In this document: piece by piece, positions 1 to 5,498 of the stretch | Position numbering within the stretch: position 1 is the first letter of the stretch | Layout of the letters: each line of letters opens with the position of its first letter | NCBI GenBank assembly: GCA_007279775.1 | Contig: QYPD01000041.1 | Span: forward strand, 1 to 6,115 | Reading direction: 5' to 3' | Length of the DNA stretch: 6,115 nucleotides | From: Spirochaetia bacterium | Lineage (GTDB): Bacteria > Patescibacteriota > Minisyncoccia > UBA6257 > UBA9933 | Made by a program: the position numbers and the translations under genes | Notes under the pieces: generated by a model | The model's input: only the letters and a program-made list of their open reading frames with translations | What the model was told of the DNA's origin: nothing | The model's database searches: none

Positions 1-102
1 GATATAGAATATTTTTCCAATCCGGAAAATTTGGAAAAAGAATTGAAGTCAAAGTTTAATTATAAAGAAGCGGGAGAAAAAATGATGATAGTTGTTCCGT
101 AA
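1..102 (+). CDS. C-terminal end of a septum-formation-initiator-like (DivIC/FtsB) protein, partial
   Basis: An open frame enters from the left edge and ends at TAA 100-102, giving the last 33 residues. They include NPENLEKELKSKFNYKEAGE and finish in IVVP. A charged helical stretch followed by a 'lysine-rich, x-x-G-E-x, hydrophobic strand, Pro' ending is the usual finish of DivIC/FtsB-type septum proteins: short single-pass membrane proteins whose extracytoplasmic coiled coil helps assemble the divisome. That match is from memory of the family. The membrane segment and most of the coiled coil would lie outside the window, so the name is tentative. The stop is followed directly by a GC-rich repeat element, so this gene probably belongs to a unit separate from the genes downstream. 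Confidence 0.5.
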   Translation, partial: DIEYFSNPENLEKELKSKFNYKEAGEKMMIVVP

Positions 103-104
103 AA

Positions 105-223
105 ATTTCTTCTCCCTCAACCCGCTCCGTCCCGCTTACAGCGGGACTACGCTAGTCCCTGCCTACCGGCAGGCAGGCTCGCCACAGAGACCAAGCTCGC
201 CTGCTGCGGGGTTTCGGAGAAAT
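105..223. repeat. GC-rich composite palindromic intergenic element
   Basis: This is a GC-rich island in AT-rich surroundings that codes for nothing. It contains nested palindromes. GTCCCGCT (129-136) pairs with AGCGGGAC (140-147) over a 3-base loop. The alternative pair GGGACT (143-148) and AGTCCC (154-159) competes with it. CCTGCC (158-163) pairs with GGCAGG (168-173). GCTCGCC occurs twice (177-183 and 195-201). An imperfect outer inverted repeat joins about 105-125 (ATTTCT, CC, AACCC, GC) to 207-223 (GCGGGGTT, GGAGAAAT). Such CCTGCC-TACC-GGCAGG palindromes recur in many Patescibacteria genomes, as I recall. It may be a non-autonomous repeat or a folded transcript end. No U-run follows the hairpins, so I do not call it a terminator. 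Confidence 0.65.
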
Positions 224-255
224 AAAATATTTATTTAAATTAGTTAGAAATTAGT

Positions 256-942
256 ATGACTAAAAAAAATCTGGAAAAATCAATAACAGTCGGCATTACG
301 GGGAATAAGGATATTCACTGGAAAAGTAAATTGTCGGAAATAGAGAAACTTAAAATAGACAGAGTGTCTCTTTTTTTAGAGCAATTTTCAACAAAAATTC
401 AAAGAGGAAAAATATACAAGGCGATTTTGAAATCAAGAATAAAAGAAATTCCGTTAATTCATATTCGCAATGAAATGGATAAAAACGAAATTTCTTTTTT
501 GCTGAAGAAATTTAAAAATCCGTATTTAACAATACACGAAAGCAGTTTTAAATATATGGGGAAATGGAAGGGTTTTCATAAAAATCTTTATCTGGAAATG
601 AATTACGACGATAGCATTCCGGGGAATGTTGATGTTAAAAAAATCGGCGGTTTCTGCGTTGATTTGGCACACTTTAAAACTTCCGAAGAAAGATGGACTA
701 AAGAATTTTTATACGAATCTTCAAAGAATAAAAAGCGTTATTTTAAGTGCAATCATTTAAGCGGATTTTCTTTTAAAAAGGGTAGAGACGTCCATTTGGT
801 TAAAAATAAGGAAGATTTTAATTATTTAAAAACATTACCCAAATTCATTTTCGGCGACGTTATGGCGATAGAAATTTATAACAGCATCGCGGAACAGCTG
901 GAATTTAAGAAGCATATAATTAAACTATTGTCTTCTCGATAA
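256..942 (+). CDS. Probable metal-dependent TIM-barrel protein (xylose-isomerase/AP-endonuclease-2-like)
   Basis: This 228-residue cytoplasmic protein has no signal peptide or membrane helix. Alternating hydrophobic strands and polar helices suggest a barrel. Spaced acidic and histidine residues sit where xylose-isomerase-like barrels carry metal ligands: H69 (PLIHIR), H94 (TIHESS), E114 (LYLEMN), D136 and H139 (GFCVDLAHF), H167 (CNHLSG), H180 (GRDVHLV) and E206 (MAIEIYNS). The DLAH and late Glu patterns are the strongest. Family members include sugar isomerases, epimerases and endonuclease IV, and the substrate cannot be read here. At 228 residues it is short for the fold (usually 250-290), so the barrel may be minimal. 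The ATG at 256 follows an AT-rich leader without a Shine-Dalgarno motif. The stop lies 4 bases before the next start, which implies cotranscription. Confidence 0.6.
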   Translation: MTKKNLEKSITVGITGNKDIHWKSKLSEIEKLKIDRVSLFLEQFSTKIQRGKIYKAILKSRIKEIPLIHIRNEMDKNEISFLLKKFKNPYLTIHESSFKYMGKWKGFHKNLYLEMNYDDSIPGNVDVKKIGGFCVDLAHFKTSEERWTKEFLYESSKNKKRYFKCNHLSGFSFKKGRDVHLVKNKEDFNYLKTLPKFIFGDVMAIEIYNSIAEQLEFKKHIIKLLSSR

Positions 943-946
943 ATTT

Positions 947-1525
947 ATGAGCAGGAAGAAAATTATAATTTTAACATTGTCTTTGGTTGCCATAGTTATA
1001 ATTGACGTTATTTCTTTTAAATTGTATCCAATTGTTTTTGTCGGCTGGCAGCCGGTTATTTACGGTAATTTTAGTAAAAATTATGACTCGGCGGTTTTTT
1101 ACTACGCAAAAGCTATTTCAACATACAACAAAAGTAATGCTGATATAATCAATTCTTTAGAAGTGAGAAACGAGATCAAGCGTGCCGGTCTTGAAGCCTC
1201 AATAGAAGACATTTTGATTTCAAACGAGCTTAAAAAGATATTTTCAAATTCGGAATTAAAAAATCAGACAGATAAAAACGTTAACGCCGCAATTCAAGGT
1301 AAAGATATTAAAAAAGAAACGGAAGCGCTTTACGGATTATCAAGTGGTGAATTTACGAAGTATTTTTTAGAACCACAAGCGAGAAGGGAAATTTTAGAAG
1401 CTCGATTGCGTTTGGAAAACGGCGATTTTAAACAATGGCTGGCAGGCGCGGAAAAACGGGCAAAAGTTATGATTTTTTTGCCGGGCTTTGAATGGAAAGG
1501 CGGAACGGTTATTATTAAAAAATAG
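947..1525 (+). CDS. Membrane-anchored protein with a SurA-N-like chaperone region, no PPIase domain
   Basis: The 192-residue product begins with basic residues (SRKK) and a hydrophobic helix at about residues 5-33, interrupted near 20-26. This is an uncleaved N-terminal anchor or signal, so the rest is probably extracytoplasmic. Residues 45-155 are helical. LYGLSSGEFTKYFLEPQARR (128-147) matches the 'LYG-x-x-x-x-EF-x-x-x-x-x-x-PQ-x-x-RE' pattern of the SurA N-terminal domain in peptidyl-prolyl isomerases and foldases. The rotamase domain that normally follows is absent: the protein ends in a short basic segment and an AKVMIFLPGFEWK tail. It is therefore at most a chaperone-like holdase, or a divergent paralogue of a SurA/PrsA protein. 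There is no Shine-Dalgarno motif before the ATG. The stop is 6 bases before tRNA-Gly, so the two are probably on one transcript. Confidence 0.65.
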   Translation: MSRKKIIILTLSLVAIVIIDVISFKLYPIVFVGWQPVIYGNFSKNYDSAVFYYAKAISTYNKSNADIINSLEVRNEIKRAGLEASIEDILISNELKKIFSNSELKNQTDKNVNAAIQGKDIKKETEALYGLSSGEFTKYFLEPQARREILEARLRLENGDFKQWLAGAEKRAKVMIFLPGFEWKGGTVIIKK

Positions 1526-1531
1526 GCGATA

Positions 1532-1602
1532 GCGGGATTAGTATAGTGGCAGTACGTCACCTTCCCAAGGTGAAGGCGCCAGTCCGATTCTGGTATCCCG
1601 CT
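1532..1602 (+). tRNA. tRNA-Gly, anticodon CCC
   Basis: A full cloverleaf can be folded. The acceptor GCGGGAT (1532-1538) pairs perfectly with ATCCCGC (1595-1601). The D arm is GTAT/GTAC with GG in its loop. The anticodon stem TCACC/GGTGA (1557-1561 and 1569-1573) encloses TTCCCAA, giving anticodon CCC at 1564-1566, which reads GGG. The T stem GCCAG/CTGGT encloses TCCGATT. The discriminator is T1602 as expected for bacterial tRNA-Gly, and CCA is not encoded, so a nucleotidyltransferase must add it. The T loop carries C at position 55 where nearly all tRNAs have U (pseudouridine). No clear promoter lies upstream. The gene sits 6 bases after one stop codon and 2 bases before the next start, so it is probably released from a polycistronic RNA by RNase P and RNase Z. 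Confidence 0.97.
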
Positions 1603-1604
1603 CT

Positions 1605-1967
1605 ATGAATTTAACCAAACAACAAATAGATCTTCTAAGTGAAAGGAAAGTAGTAGCATTAGCAACCTCTGGCGCGAACGCGGTTCCTCGGGTTATTTTT
1701 GTTGAAGTGAATTCTGCCGATGAAGATGAAATTATAATAACGGATAATTTCATGGAAACCACTAAAAAGAATATTCTTGAAAATAAAAAAGTTTCCATTT
1801 TGTCTTTTAAAGAAGATTACAGTTATTGTTTTAGAATATTTGGCGAAGCCGAATATCACACCGAAGGAAAATATTTTGATTTTGTAAGAGGTCTTGAAAC
1901 CAACAAAGACTATTCTCCTAAGGGAGCCGTAGTCGTAAAAATCAAAGAAATTTTTGAATTTGAATAA
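1605..1967 (+). CDS. Pyridoxamine-5'-phosphate-oxidase-like FMN-binding split-barrel protein
   Basis: This 120-residue protein has the compact pattern of the flavin-reductase-like split barrel. An N-terminal helix ending LLSERKVVALATSG (10-23) leads into a strand with PRVIFVEV (28-35). Then come IIITDNF (43-49), a helix TTKKNILENKKVSILSF (52-68) and the strand FRIFGEAEYH (76-85). This matches small PNPOx-like proteins, which bind FMN (some bind F420 or heme) as dimers. The oxidation substrate is unknown, and vitamin B6 synthesis should not be assumed. The ATG at 1605 gives the usual family start, yet it lies only 2 bases beyond the tRNA 3' end and has no ribosome binding site apart from tRNA sequence. 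The stop TAA 1965-1967 abuts the pgk ATG at 1968 with no gap. Confidence 0.75.
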   Translation: MNLTKQQIDLLSERKVVALATSGANAVPRVIFVEVNSADEDEIIITDNFMETTKKNILENKKVSILSFKEDYSYCFRIFGEAEYHTEGKYFDFVRGLETNKDYSPKGAVVVKIKEIFEFE

Positions 1968-3173
1968 ATGAAATATCTATCATCTTTTAAGACCAAAAAT
2001 TTGTCCGGTAAAATTTGCCTTTTAAGGGCCGATTTTAATATTGAAAACGCGGAGCTGTCGGGGAAAAATATCCATCCGCGGATTGCGGCGATTTTGTTGG
2101 CAATTGAATTTTTAACTAAAAAAGGAGCGAAGGTTGTAATTTTAAGCCACCGCGGCCGCCCCGCGGCGCGGATAAACGTAGATAAAACGCCGATAGACAC
2201 AGATAAAAAAATCAGTGAAAATCTGCGTAATGGTCTGCGTAAATCTGCGTTAAGCTTGAAGCCTTTCGCGAAAATTTTATCAAAACTGCTCAAAAAGCCA
2301 GTTGATTTTATTGATTCTGTCGCCAAATTGGAATTTACGACATCGCAAGTCGTAAAATTAAGAAATAAGATTAAAAGCGCGCCATGTGGTAATATTTTTC
2401 TTTTGGAGAATTTGAGGTTTAACCCGGGCGAGGATAAAAATGACGTGAAGTTTACGAAAAAATTAGCCTCACTGGGAGATTTTTACGTTAATGAAGCTTT
2501 TGCTTTTTGCCACAGGCCGGCAGCCTCAATAATAGGCATACCGAAGTTATTGCCATCTTTCGCGGGATTTTCTTTGGAGAATGAAATTAAAAATCTTTCA
2601 AAAGTCATAGCGAGTCCCAAAAAACCTTTTATTGTTATTCTCGGCGGTGTTAAAGTTGCCGATAAAGTCGGCTTAATCGAAAATTTTTGGGATAAAGCCG
2701 ATAAATTTTTAATAGGCGGGGGAATAGCCAATACATTTTTAGCCGCGCGCGGGGAAAAAGTCGGTAATTCGGTTTATGAAAAAGAAAAAATCGCTTTTTG
2801 TAAAAAATTGCTTAAATTTTCGAAAATAATTTTACCGGTTGATTTAATGGTTAAAAACGGTAGAATTTTGGACATTGGCGTTAAAACTCAAAAAAACTAC
2901 GCCGAAATAATAAAAAAGGCAAAAACTATTATTTGGAACGGTCCGATGGGCTATATTGAAGATAAGGGACTTAGAAAGGGCAGTGAAGCGGTTTTGAGGG
3001 CGATTTTGAAAAGTAAAGCCTTTGGTGTTATCGGAGGAGGGGAAACAACAAGTTTGCTTCAAGCTTCAAGCTTCAAGCTTCAAGCTAACGTATTTGTATC
3101 TACCGGCGGGGGCGCGATGCTGGAATTTTTAGCGGGCAAAAAATTGCCCGGAATAGAGGCATTAAATAAATAA
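1968..3173 (+). CDS. pgk: Phosphoglycerate kinase
   Basis: This enzyme transfers phosphate between 1,3-bisphosphoglycerate and ADP in glycolysis, in the cytoplasm. At 401 residues it has normal length and both domains. Substrate-site features are RADFN (20-24), R38, SHRGRP (60-65), ENLRFNPGE (147-155) and HR (182-183). The nucleotide side shows GGVKVADK (226-233), GGGIANTF (250-257), WNGPMGYIE (323-331), GGGET (356-360) and VSTGGGA (377-383). Three oddities stand out. Residues about 70-95 add roughly 20 residues between SHRGRP and SLKP and are encoded by a palindromic repeat. Residues 363-373 are encoded by a GCTTCAA heptamer array. The usual GGGDT reads GGGET. The loop before LDIG (301-304) is shorter than in E. 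coli. All motifs are intact, so activity is likely. The start abuts the previous stop, and the next gene begins 6 bases downstream. Confidence 0.97.
   Translation: MKYLSSFKTKNLSGKICLLRADFNIENAELSGKNIHPRIAAILLAIEFLTKKGAKVVILSHRGRPAARINVDKTPIDTDKKISENLRNGLRKSALSLKPFAKILSKLLKKPVDFIDSVAKLEFTTSQVVKLRNKIKSAPCGNIFLLENLRFNPGEDKNDVKFTKKLASLGDFYVNEAFAFCHRPAASIIGIPKLLPSFAGFSLENEIKNLSKVIASPKKPFIVILGGVKVADKVGLIENFWDKADKFLIGGGIANTFLAARGEKVGNSVYEKEKIAFCKKLLKFSKIILPVDLMVKNGRILDIGVKTQKNYAEIIKKAKTIIWNGPMGYIEDKGLRKGSEAVLRAILKSKAFGVIGGGETTSLLQASSFKLQANVFVSTGGGAMLEFLAGKKLPGIEALNK
2175..2251. repeat. Imperfect palindromic repeat translated inside pgk
   Basis: The right half holds three copies of TCTGCGTAA or TCTGCGTTA (2222-2230, 2234-2242, 2244-2252). 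The left half is their imperfect inverted complement (AACGTAGAT, AACGCCGAT, ACACAGAT at 2175-2205). The centre is A-rich (about 2203-2220). The segment encodes pgk residues 70-95, a region about 20 residues longer than in E. coli PGK. The reverse-complement unit ACGCAGATTTACGCAGAT closely resembles the ACGCTGATTTATACGGAT units inside rnpB at 5409-5426, so both appear to be copies of one repeat family. An in-frame insertion tolerated in a surface loop is the simplest reading. Confidence 0.75.
2252..2262. repeat. Short copy of the TTGAAGC heptamer at the edge of the pgk palindrome
   Basis: AAGCTTGAAGC directly follows the palindromic repeat. It is the reverse complement of GCTTCAAGCTT, the unit of the longer array at 3056-3086 in the same gene. 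It covers about 1.5 units and is translated as part of ALSLKP. It is very short and could be coincidental. Confidence 0.35.
3056..3086. repeat. Tandem heptamer array GCTTCAA (4.4 copies) within pgk
   Basis: Four perfect GCTTCAA units (3056-3062, 3063-3069, 3070-3076, 3077-3083) are followed by GCT. A 7-base period read in triplets cycles through all three frames, so the protein shows LLQASSFKLQA rather than a peptide repeat. It lies between the GGGET and VSTGGGA nucleotide-binding motifs. The distance between these motifs is close to that in E. coli PGK, so the array seems to have replaced sequence rather than lengthened it. Slippage by one unit would shift the frame and destroy the C-terminus. 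Confidence 0.9.
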
Positions 3174-3179
3174 ATTAAA

Positions 3180-4010
3180 ATGAAAAATATAATAATTTTA
3201 TATCACAACGACTTGGATGGATTTGGCGCCGCCTGGGCTGCTTGGAAAAAATTCGGCAATAAAGCGGATTATTTAGCGGTTGATTTCGGCAAATCTATGC
3301 CTGTGGGGTTGAAAAATAAAGAAGTTTACATACTTGATTTCTGTTATTCTGAAGCCGAAACAAGGATGATTTTAAAAAATAACAAGAAATTGATTGTGAT
3401 AGACCATCATATAACCCAAAAAGACACTATTAAGATTTTAAAAGAGTACATTTGGGATATTAAGCGCGCCGGTTGCGTTTTGAGCTGGAAATATTTTCAT
3501 CCTCAAAAAAAGATTCCCAAATTAATTGAATATGTCGAAGACATGGACTTGTGGAAGTTTAAATTGAAAGATACCCGTGAAATAATACCGTTCTTGGAAA
3601 CGTTACCCAGGGATTTTAAGATATGGGATAAAGTTATCTCCGAAATGGAAAATAAAAATAAATTTTCCGAATATCTGGAAAAAGGGAAAGTGATTGCCGG
3701 TTTTATGGAAAAGATTATTGAAATTCTCGCCTCAAATTCGGAAGACGCGATTTTTGAGGGTAAAAAAGCCAGCGTTGTTAATTCGCCGATTTTCAATTCG
3801 GAACTGGGAGGGTATTTACTCAAAAAAACAAAAAATTCGGTAGTCATAATTTGGTCGTTGAAAAATGACGGAGTCAGAGTTTCTCTTAGGTCTTTGAAAG
3901 GCGTGGATGTTTCGAAATTGGCGCAGAAATACGGCGGCGGAGGGCACAAGCAAGCGGCTGGATTTTTTTTGGAGGTTGGTGAAAAAATTCCCTGGCAAAT
4001 AAAAAAATAA
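3180..4010 (+). CDS. DHH/DHHA1 family phosphoesterase
   Basis: The 276-residue protein is a metal-dependent phosphodiesterase of the DHH superfamily, which includes RecJ, NrnA-type nanoRNases and cyclic-dinucleotide hydrolases. Motif I is YHNDLDGFGAAW (8-19, ligands H9, D11, D13). Motif II is ILDFCY (51-56, D53). Motif III is the signature IDHH (74-77). A later acidic motif is EDMDLW (120-125). The C-terminal DHHA1 substrate-binding domain ends in GGGGHKQAAGF (252-262). All Mn-binding residues are present, so it should be active. The size fits short-oligonucleotide or dinucleotide hydrolysis better than RecJ, which is much longer, but the substrate cannot be determined. The start ATG at 3180 is 6 bases after pgk and the stop is 4 bases before the exonuclease gene. 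Both neighbouring spacings suggest one operon. No Shine-Dalgarno motif is seen. Confidence 0.93.
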   Translation: MKNIIILYHNDLDGFGAAWAAWKKFGNKADYLAVDFGKSMPVGLKNKEVYILDFCYSEAETRMILKNNKKLIVIDHHITQKDTIKILKEYIWDIKRAGCVLSWKYFHPQKKIPKLIEYVEDMDLWKFKLKDTREIIPFLETLPRDFKIWDKVISEMENKNKFSEYLEKGKVIAGFMEKIIEILASNSEDAIFEGKKASVVNSPIFNSELGGYLLKKTKNSVVIIWSLKNDGVRVSLRSLKGVDVSKLAQKYGGGGHKQAAGFFLEVGEKIPWQIKK

Positions 4011-4014
4011 TACT

Positions 4015-4569
4015 ATGATCAAGAATATCTATGGCAATTTTAAGGATTTTGATTTGGCCTTTATAGACACCGAAACTACGGGTAGGGGATTTGAGCACGA
4101 AATAATAGAGATAGCGGTTGTGCGTGCGAGCGCTTTTAATTTGACGGTTTTGGATGAATGGGAAATAAAGATAAAGCCGAAAAAAATTGAAATTGCCGAA
4201 GAAGAAGCGCTTAAGATAAACCATTATAATCCGGTCGATTGGGAAAACGCCGTTGAGCAATGCGAGGCGATGAAAACTTTTCTTGAGAAAACGGAAAATA
4301 CGATACTTGTCGCCCATAACTTAGTTTTTGACTGGTCCTACATTCATAAAGCTTTAAACGAATGCGGTCTTGAGCCGACTTTTTGGTTTAAGGGTTTGGA
4401 TACTATTTCTTTGGCGTGGCTCAAGCTTCGCAATGATCCGGCGATAAAATCGTTGAGCTTTAAAGAACTGACGAATTATTTTGGCGTAAAACAGGAAAAG
4501 CCGCATTCGGCGATGGACGACGCGCGCGCGGCGTATAAAATTTTTACCAAATTAGCCGAGCTTAAATAA
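4015..4569 (+). CDS. DEDDh 3'-5' exonuclease (DnaQ/epsilon-like)
   Basis: This 184-residue single-domain exonuclease shows all three Exo motifs. Exo I is FIDTETTG (16-23, metal ligands D18 and E20). Exo II is AHNLVFDWSYI (100-110, D106). Exo III is HSAMDDA (164-170, H164 and D169), the histidine marking the DEDDh rather than the DEDDy group. Relatives include the proofreading subunit of DNA polymerase III, RNase T and stand-alone repair nucleases. The protein stops right after the Exo III helix and has no polymerase-binding tail, so proofreading is possible but not shown. It lies between a DHH phosphoesterase and RNase HI, a cluster of nucleic-acid-degrading enzymes. The start is 4 bases after the previous stop, in an A-rich leader without a Shine-Dalgarno motif. 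Confidence 0.93.
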   Translation: MIKNIYGNFKDFDLAFIDTETTGRGFEHEIIEIAVVRASAFNLTVLDEWEIKIKPKKIEIAEEEALKINHYNPVDWENAVEQCEAMKTFLEKTENTILVAHNLVFDWSYIHKALNECGLEPTFWFKGLDTISLAWLKLRNDPAIKSLSFKELTNYFGVKQEKPHSAMDDARAAYKIFTKLAELK

Positions 4570-4574
4570 AAATG

Positions 4575-4718
4575 CCAGGTAGTGAAAACTCGACATAGCT
4601 CGCCCCGCAAAATTAATTTTTTGATAATTTTTAGATTACTATTACGATGAAACATATTAAATTAAACAAAGATTCTTCGGCTCGCTTTATTTTACGCAGT
4701 CGAGTTTCTACTACCTGG
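4575..4718. mobile_element. MITE-like non-autonomous element with 20-bp terminal inverted repeats and AATG duplication
   Basis: The left end CCAGGTAGTGAAAACTCGAC (4575-4594) and the inverted right end GTCGAGTTTCTACTACCTGG (4699-4718) match at 18 of 20 positions. The element is flanked by AATG on both sides (4571-4574 and 4719-4722), as expected for a 4-bp target duplication. The interior of about 104 bases is AT-rich and has no transposase; the only frame is a 27-codon ATG frame from 4647 that runs out of the right end. If 4571-4718 is removed, the exonuclease stop and the RNase HI ATG become 2 bases apart, like the other junctions here. The right copy of AATG supplies the RNase HI start codon. 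I do not recognise the transposase family from the ends. Confidence 0.75.
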
Positions 4719-4719
4719 A

Positions 4720-5319
4720 ATGAAAAATAAATATTACGCTTATTTCGTTCCGCGGACTCGGGGAAAGGGGATAACCGATAATTGGAAAAATTGTGAAAAA
4801 ATGGTGAAGGGCGAAACCGGCGCGAGATTCAAGGGCTTTTCGGAAAAAAAAGAAGCGGAAGAGTGGTTAAAAAAAGGGGCTAATTACGATTCTAAAAAAG
4901 AGCTTGAGTCCGGAATTTATTTTGACGCCGGCACCGGCAGGGGAAATGGAGTTGAGGTGAGCGTAGTGGACGAAAACGGCAATAACCTTTTGGCAGATGT
5001 TTTGCCTAAAAAAGAGCTTAATGAATTCGGCAAATATCTTCTTAAGGGCGGAGAAACAAATAATTACGGCGAGCTTTTGGCGTGCAAATTTGCTTTGAAA
5101 ATAGCCATTAAGAAAAAAGCGAAAAAAGTTTTTGGCGACAGCAAACTGGTTATCAATTATTGGTCAAAAGGATCCGTGAAAGAAGAAAATTTTTCGCGCG
5201 AGTTTTTTGAGCTTGTGGATTCGGTTATGGACTTGCGGAAAAAGTTTGAGAAAAAAGGAGGGGTAATAATTCATTTGCCGGGCAAAGATAATCCTGCGGA
5301 TTTAGGATTTCACAGATAA
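4720..5319 (+). CDS. rnhA: Ribonuclease HI with viroplasmin-like N-terminal domain
   Basis: The enzyme cleaves the RNA strand of RNA-DNA hybrids (R-loops, primers). The 199 residues form two parts. Residues 4-52 (YYAYFVPRTRGK, NWKNCEKMVKG, ARFKGFSEKKEAEEWL) are a caulimovirus-viroplasmin or RNase-H1-N hybrid-binding domain, known from eukaryotic RNase H1 and some bacteria. Residues 65-199 are the catalytic fold. The four metal-binding acids are D69 (YFDAGTGRG), E118 (NNYGELLA), D140 (GDSKLVINYW) and D194 (DNPADLGF). The ATG at 4720 agrees with the expected N-domain start. It lies 1 base beyond the right end of the MITE-like element, so its leader is now transposon sequence without a ribosome binding site. 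Four bases after its stop begins the -35 box of rnpB. Confidence 0.95.
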   Translation: MKNKYYAYFVPRTRGKGITDNWKNCEKMVKGETGARFKGFSEKKEAEEWLKKGANYDSKKELESGIYFDAGTGRGNGVEVSVVDENGNNLLADVLPKKELNEFGKYLLKGGETNNYGELLACKFALKIAIKKKAKKVFGDSKLVINYWSKGSVKEENFSREFFELVDSVMDLRKKFEKKGGVIIHLPGKDNPADLGFHR

Positions 5320-5323
5320 GATT

Positions 5324-5352
5324 TTGACAAAGTCCGGGAAATTAGTTATAAT
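5324..5352 (+). promoter_or_regulatory. Consensus sigma70-type promoter for rnpB
   Basis: TTGACA (5324-5329) and TATAAT (5347-5352) are both perfect consensus hexamers, separated by the optimal 17 bases. Transcription would begin near 5358-5361, a few bases before the P1 helix of the RNase P RNA at 5364. The -35 box starts 4 bases after the RNase HI stop. It is the only clear promoter in the window, in keeping with strong constitutive expression of a stable RNA. Confidence 0.93.
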
Positions 5353-5407
5353 AATTGAAAATTGGCAAGCCAGGCGATTACTGTTGTGCCTCACTATCGT
5401 TCAGCAC

Positions 5408-5498
5408 ACGCTGATTTATACGGATTTTGGCTGATTTATGCGGATATTATTTAATAGTATCAGCATGAATCCGCTTTAATCAGCATTTATCCGCGTCA
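5408..5498. repeat. Palindromic repeat extending the P3 arm of RNase P RNA
   Basis: The base of P3 is a 22-position helix (5386-5407 with 5499-5520; GTGCCTC/GAGGCAC at the outside, 3 A-C mismatches, 2 G-U pairs). Above it sits a second imperfect hairpin: 5408-5448 pairs with 5456-5496 at 29 of 41 positions plus a few G-U pairs, around the loop ATTTAAT (5449-5455). The left arm is two copies of a roughly 20-base unit (GCTGATTTATACGGATTTTG; GCTGATTTATGCGGATATTA) and the right arm two inverted copies (ATCAGCATGAATCCGCTTTA; ATCAGCATTTATCCGCGTCA). The unit resembles the palindromic repeat inside pgk. P3 tolerates length variation in bacteria, so function is probably kept. Confidence 0.85.

Noticed and set aside
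1500..1531. Promoter for tRNA-Gly
   Set aside because: No convincing -35/-10 pair at normal spacing; the AT-rich end of the upstream gene gives only weak partial matches.
2175..2251. Repeated units in pgk and rnpB as a CRISPR array
   Set aside because: Units are about 10-20 bases, contiguous, arranged as palindromes and lack unique spacers; no cas genes are present.
1910..2326. 138-codon minus-strand frame opposite pgk, and similar minus-strand frames across the window
   Set aside because: They lie opposite genes with clear conserved motifs and show no domain of their own, so they are antisense shadows.
4575..4718. Inverted repeats as a transcription terminator between the exonuclease and rnhA
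   Set aside because: The arms are separated by about 104 bases and no T-run follows the right arm. The flanking AATG duplication fits transposition better.
4647..4730. 27-codon ATG frame inside the MITE-like element
   Set aside because: It spans the right inverted repeat and runs into the rnhA start in another frame. It has no ribosome site and no recognisable domain.
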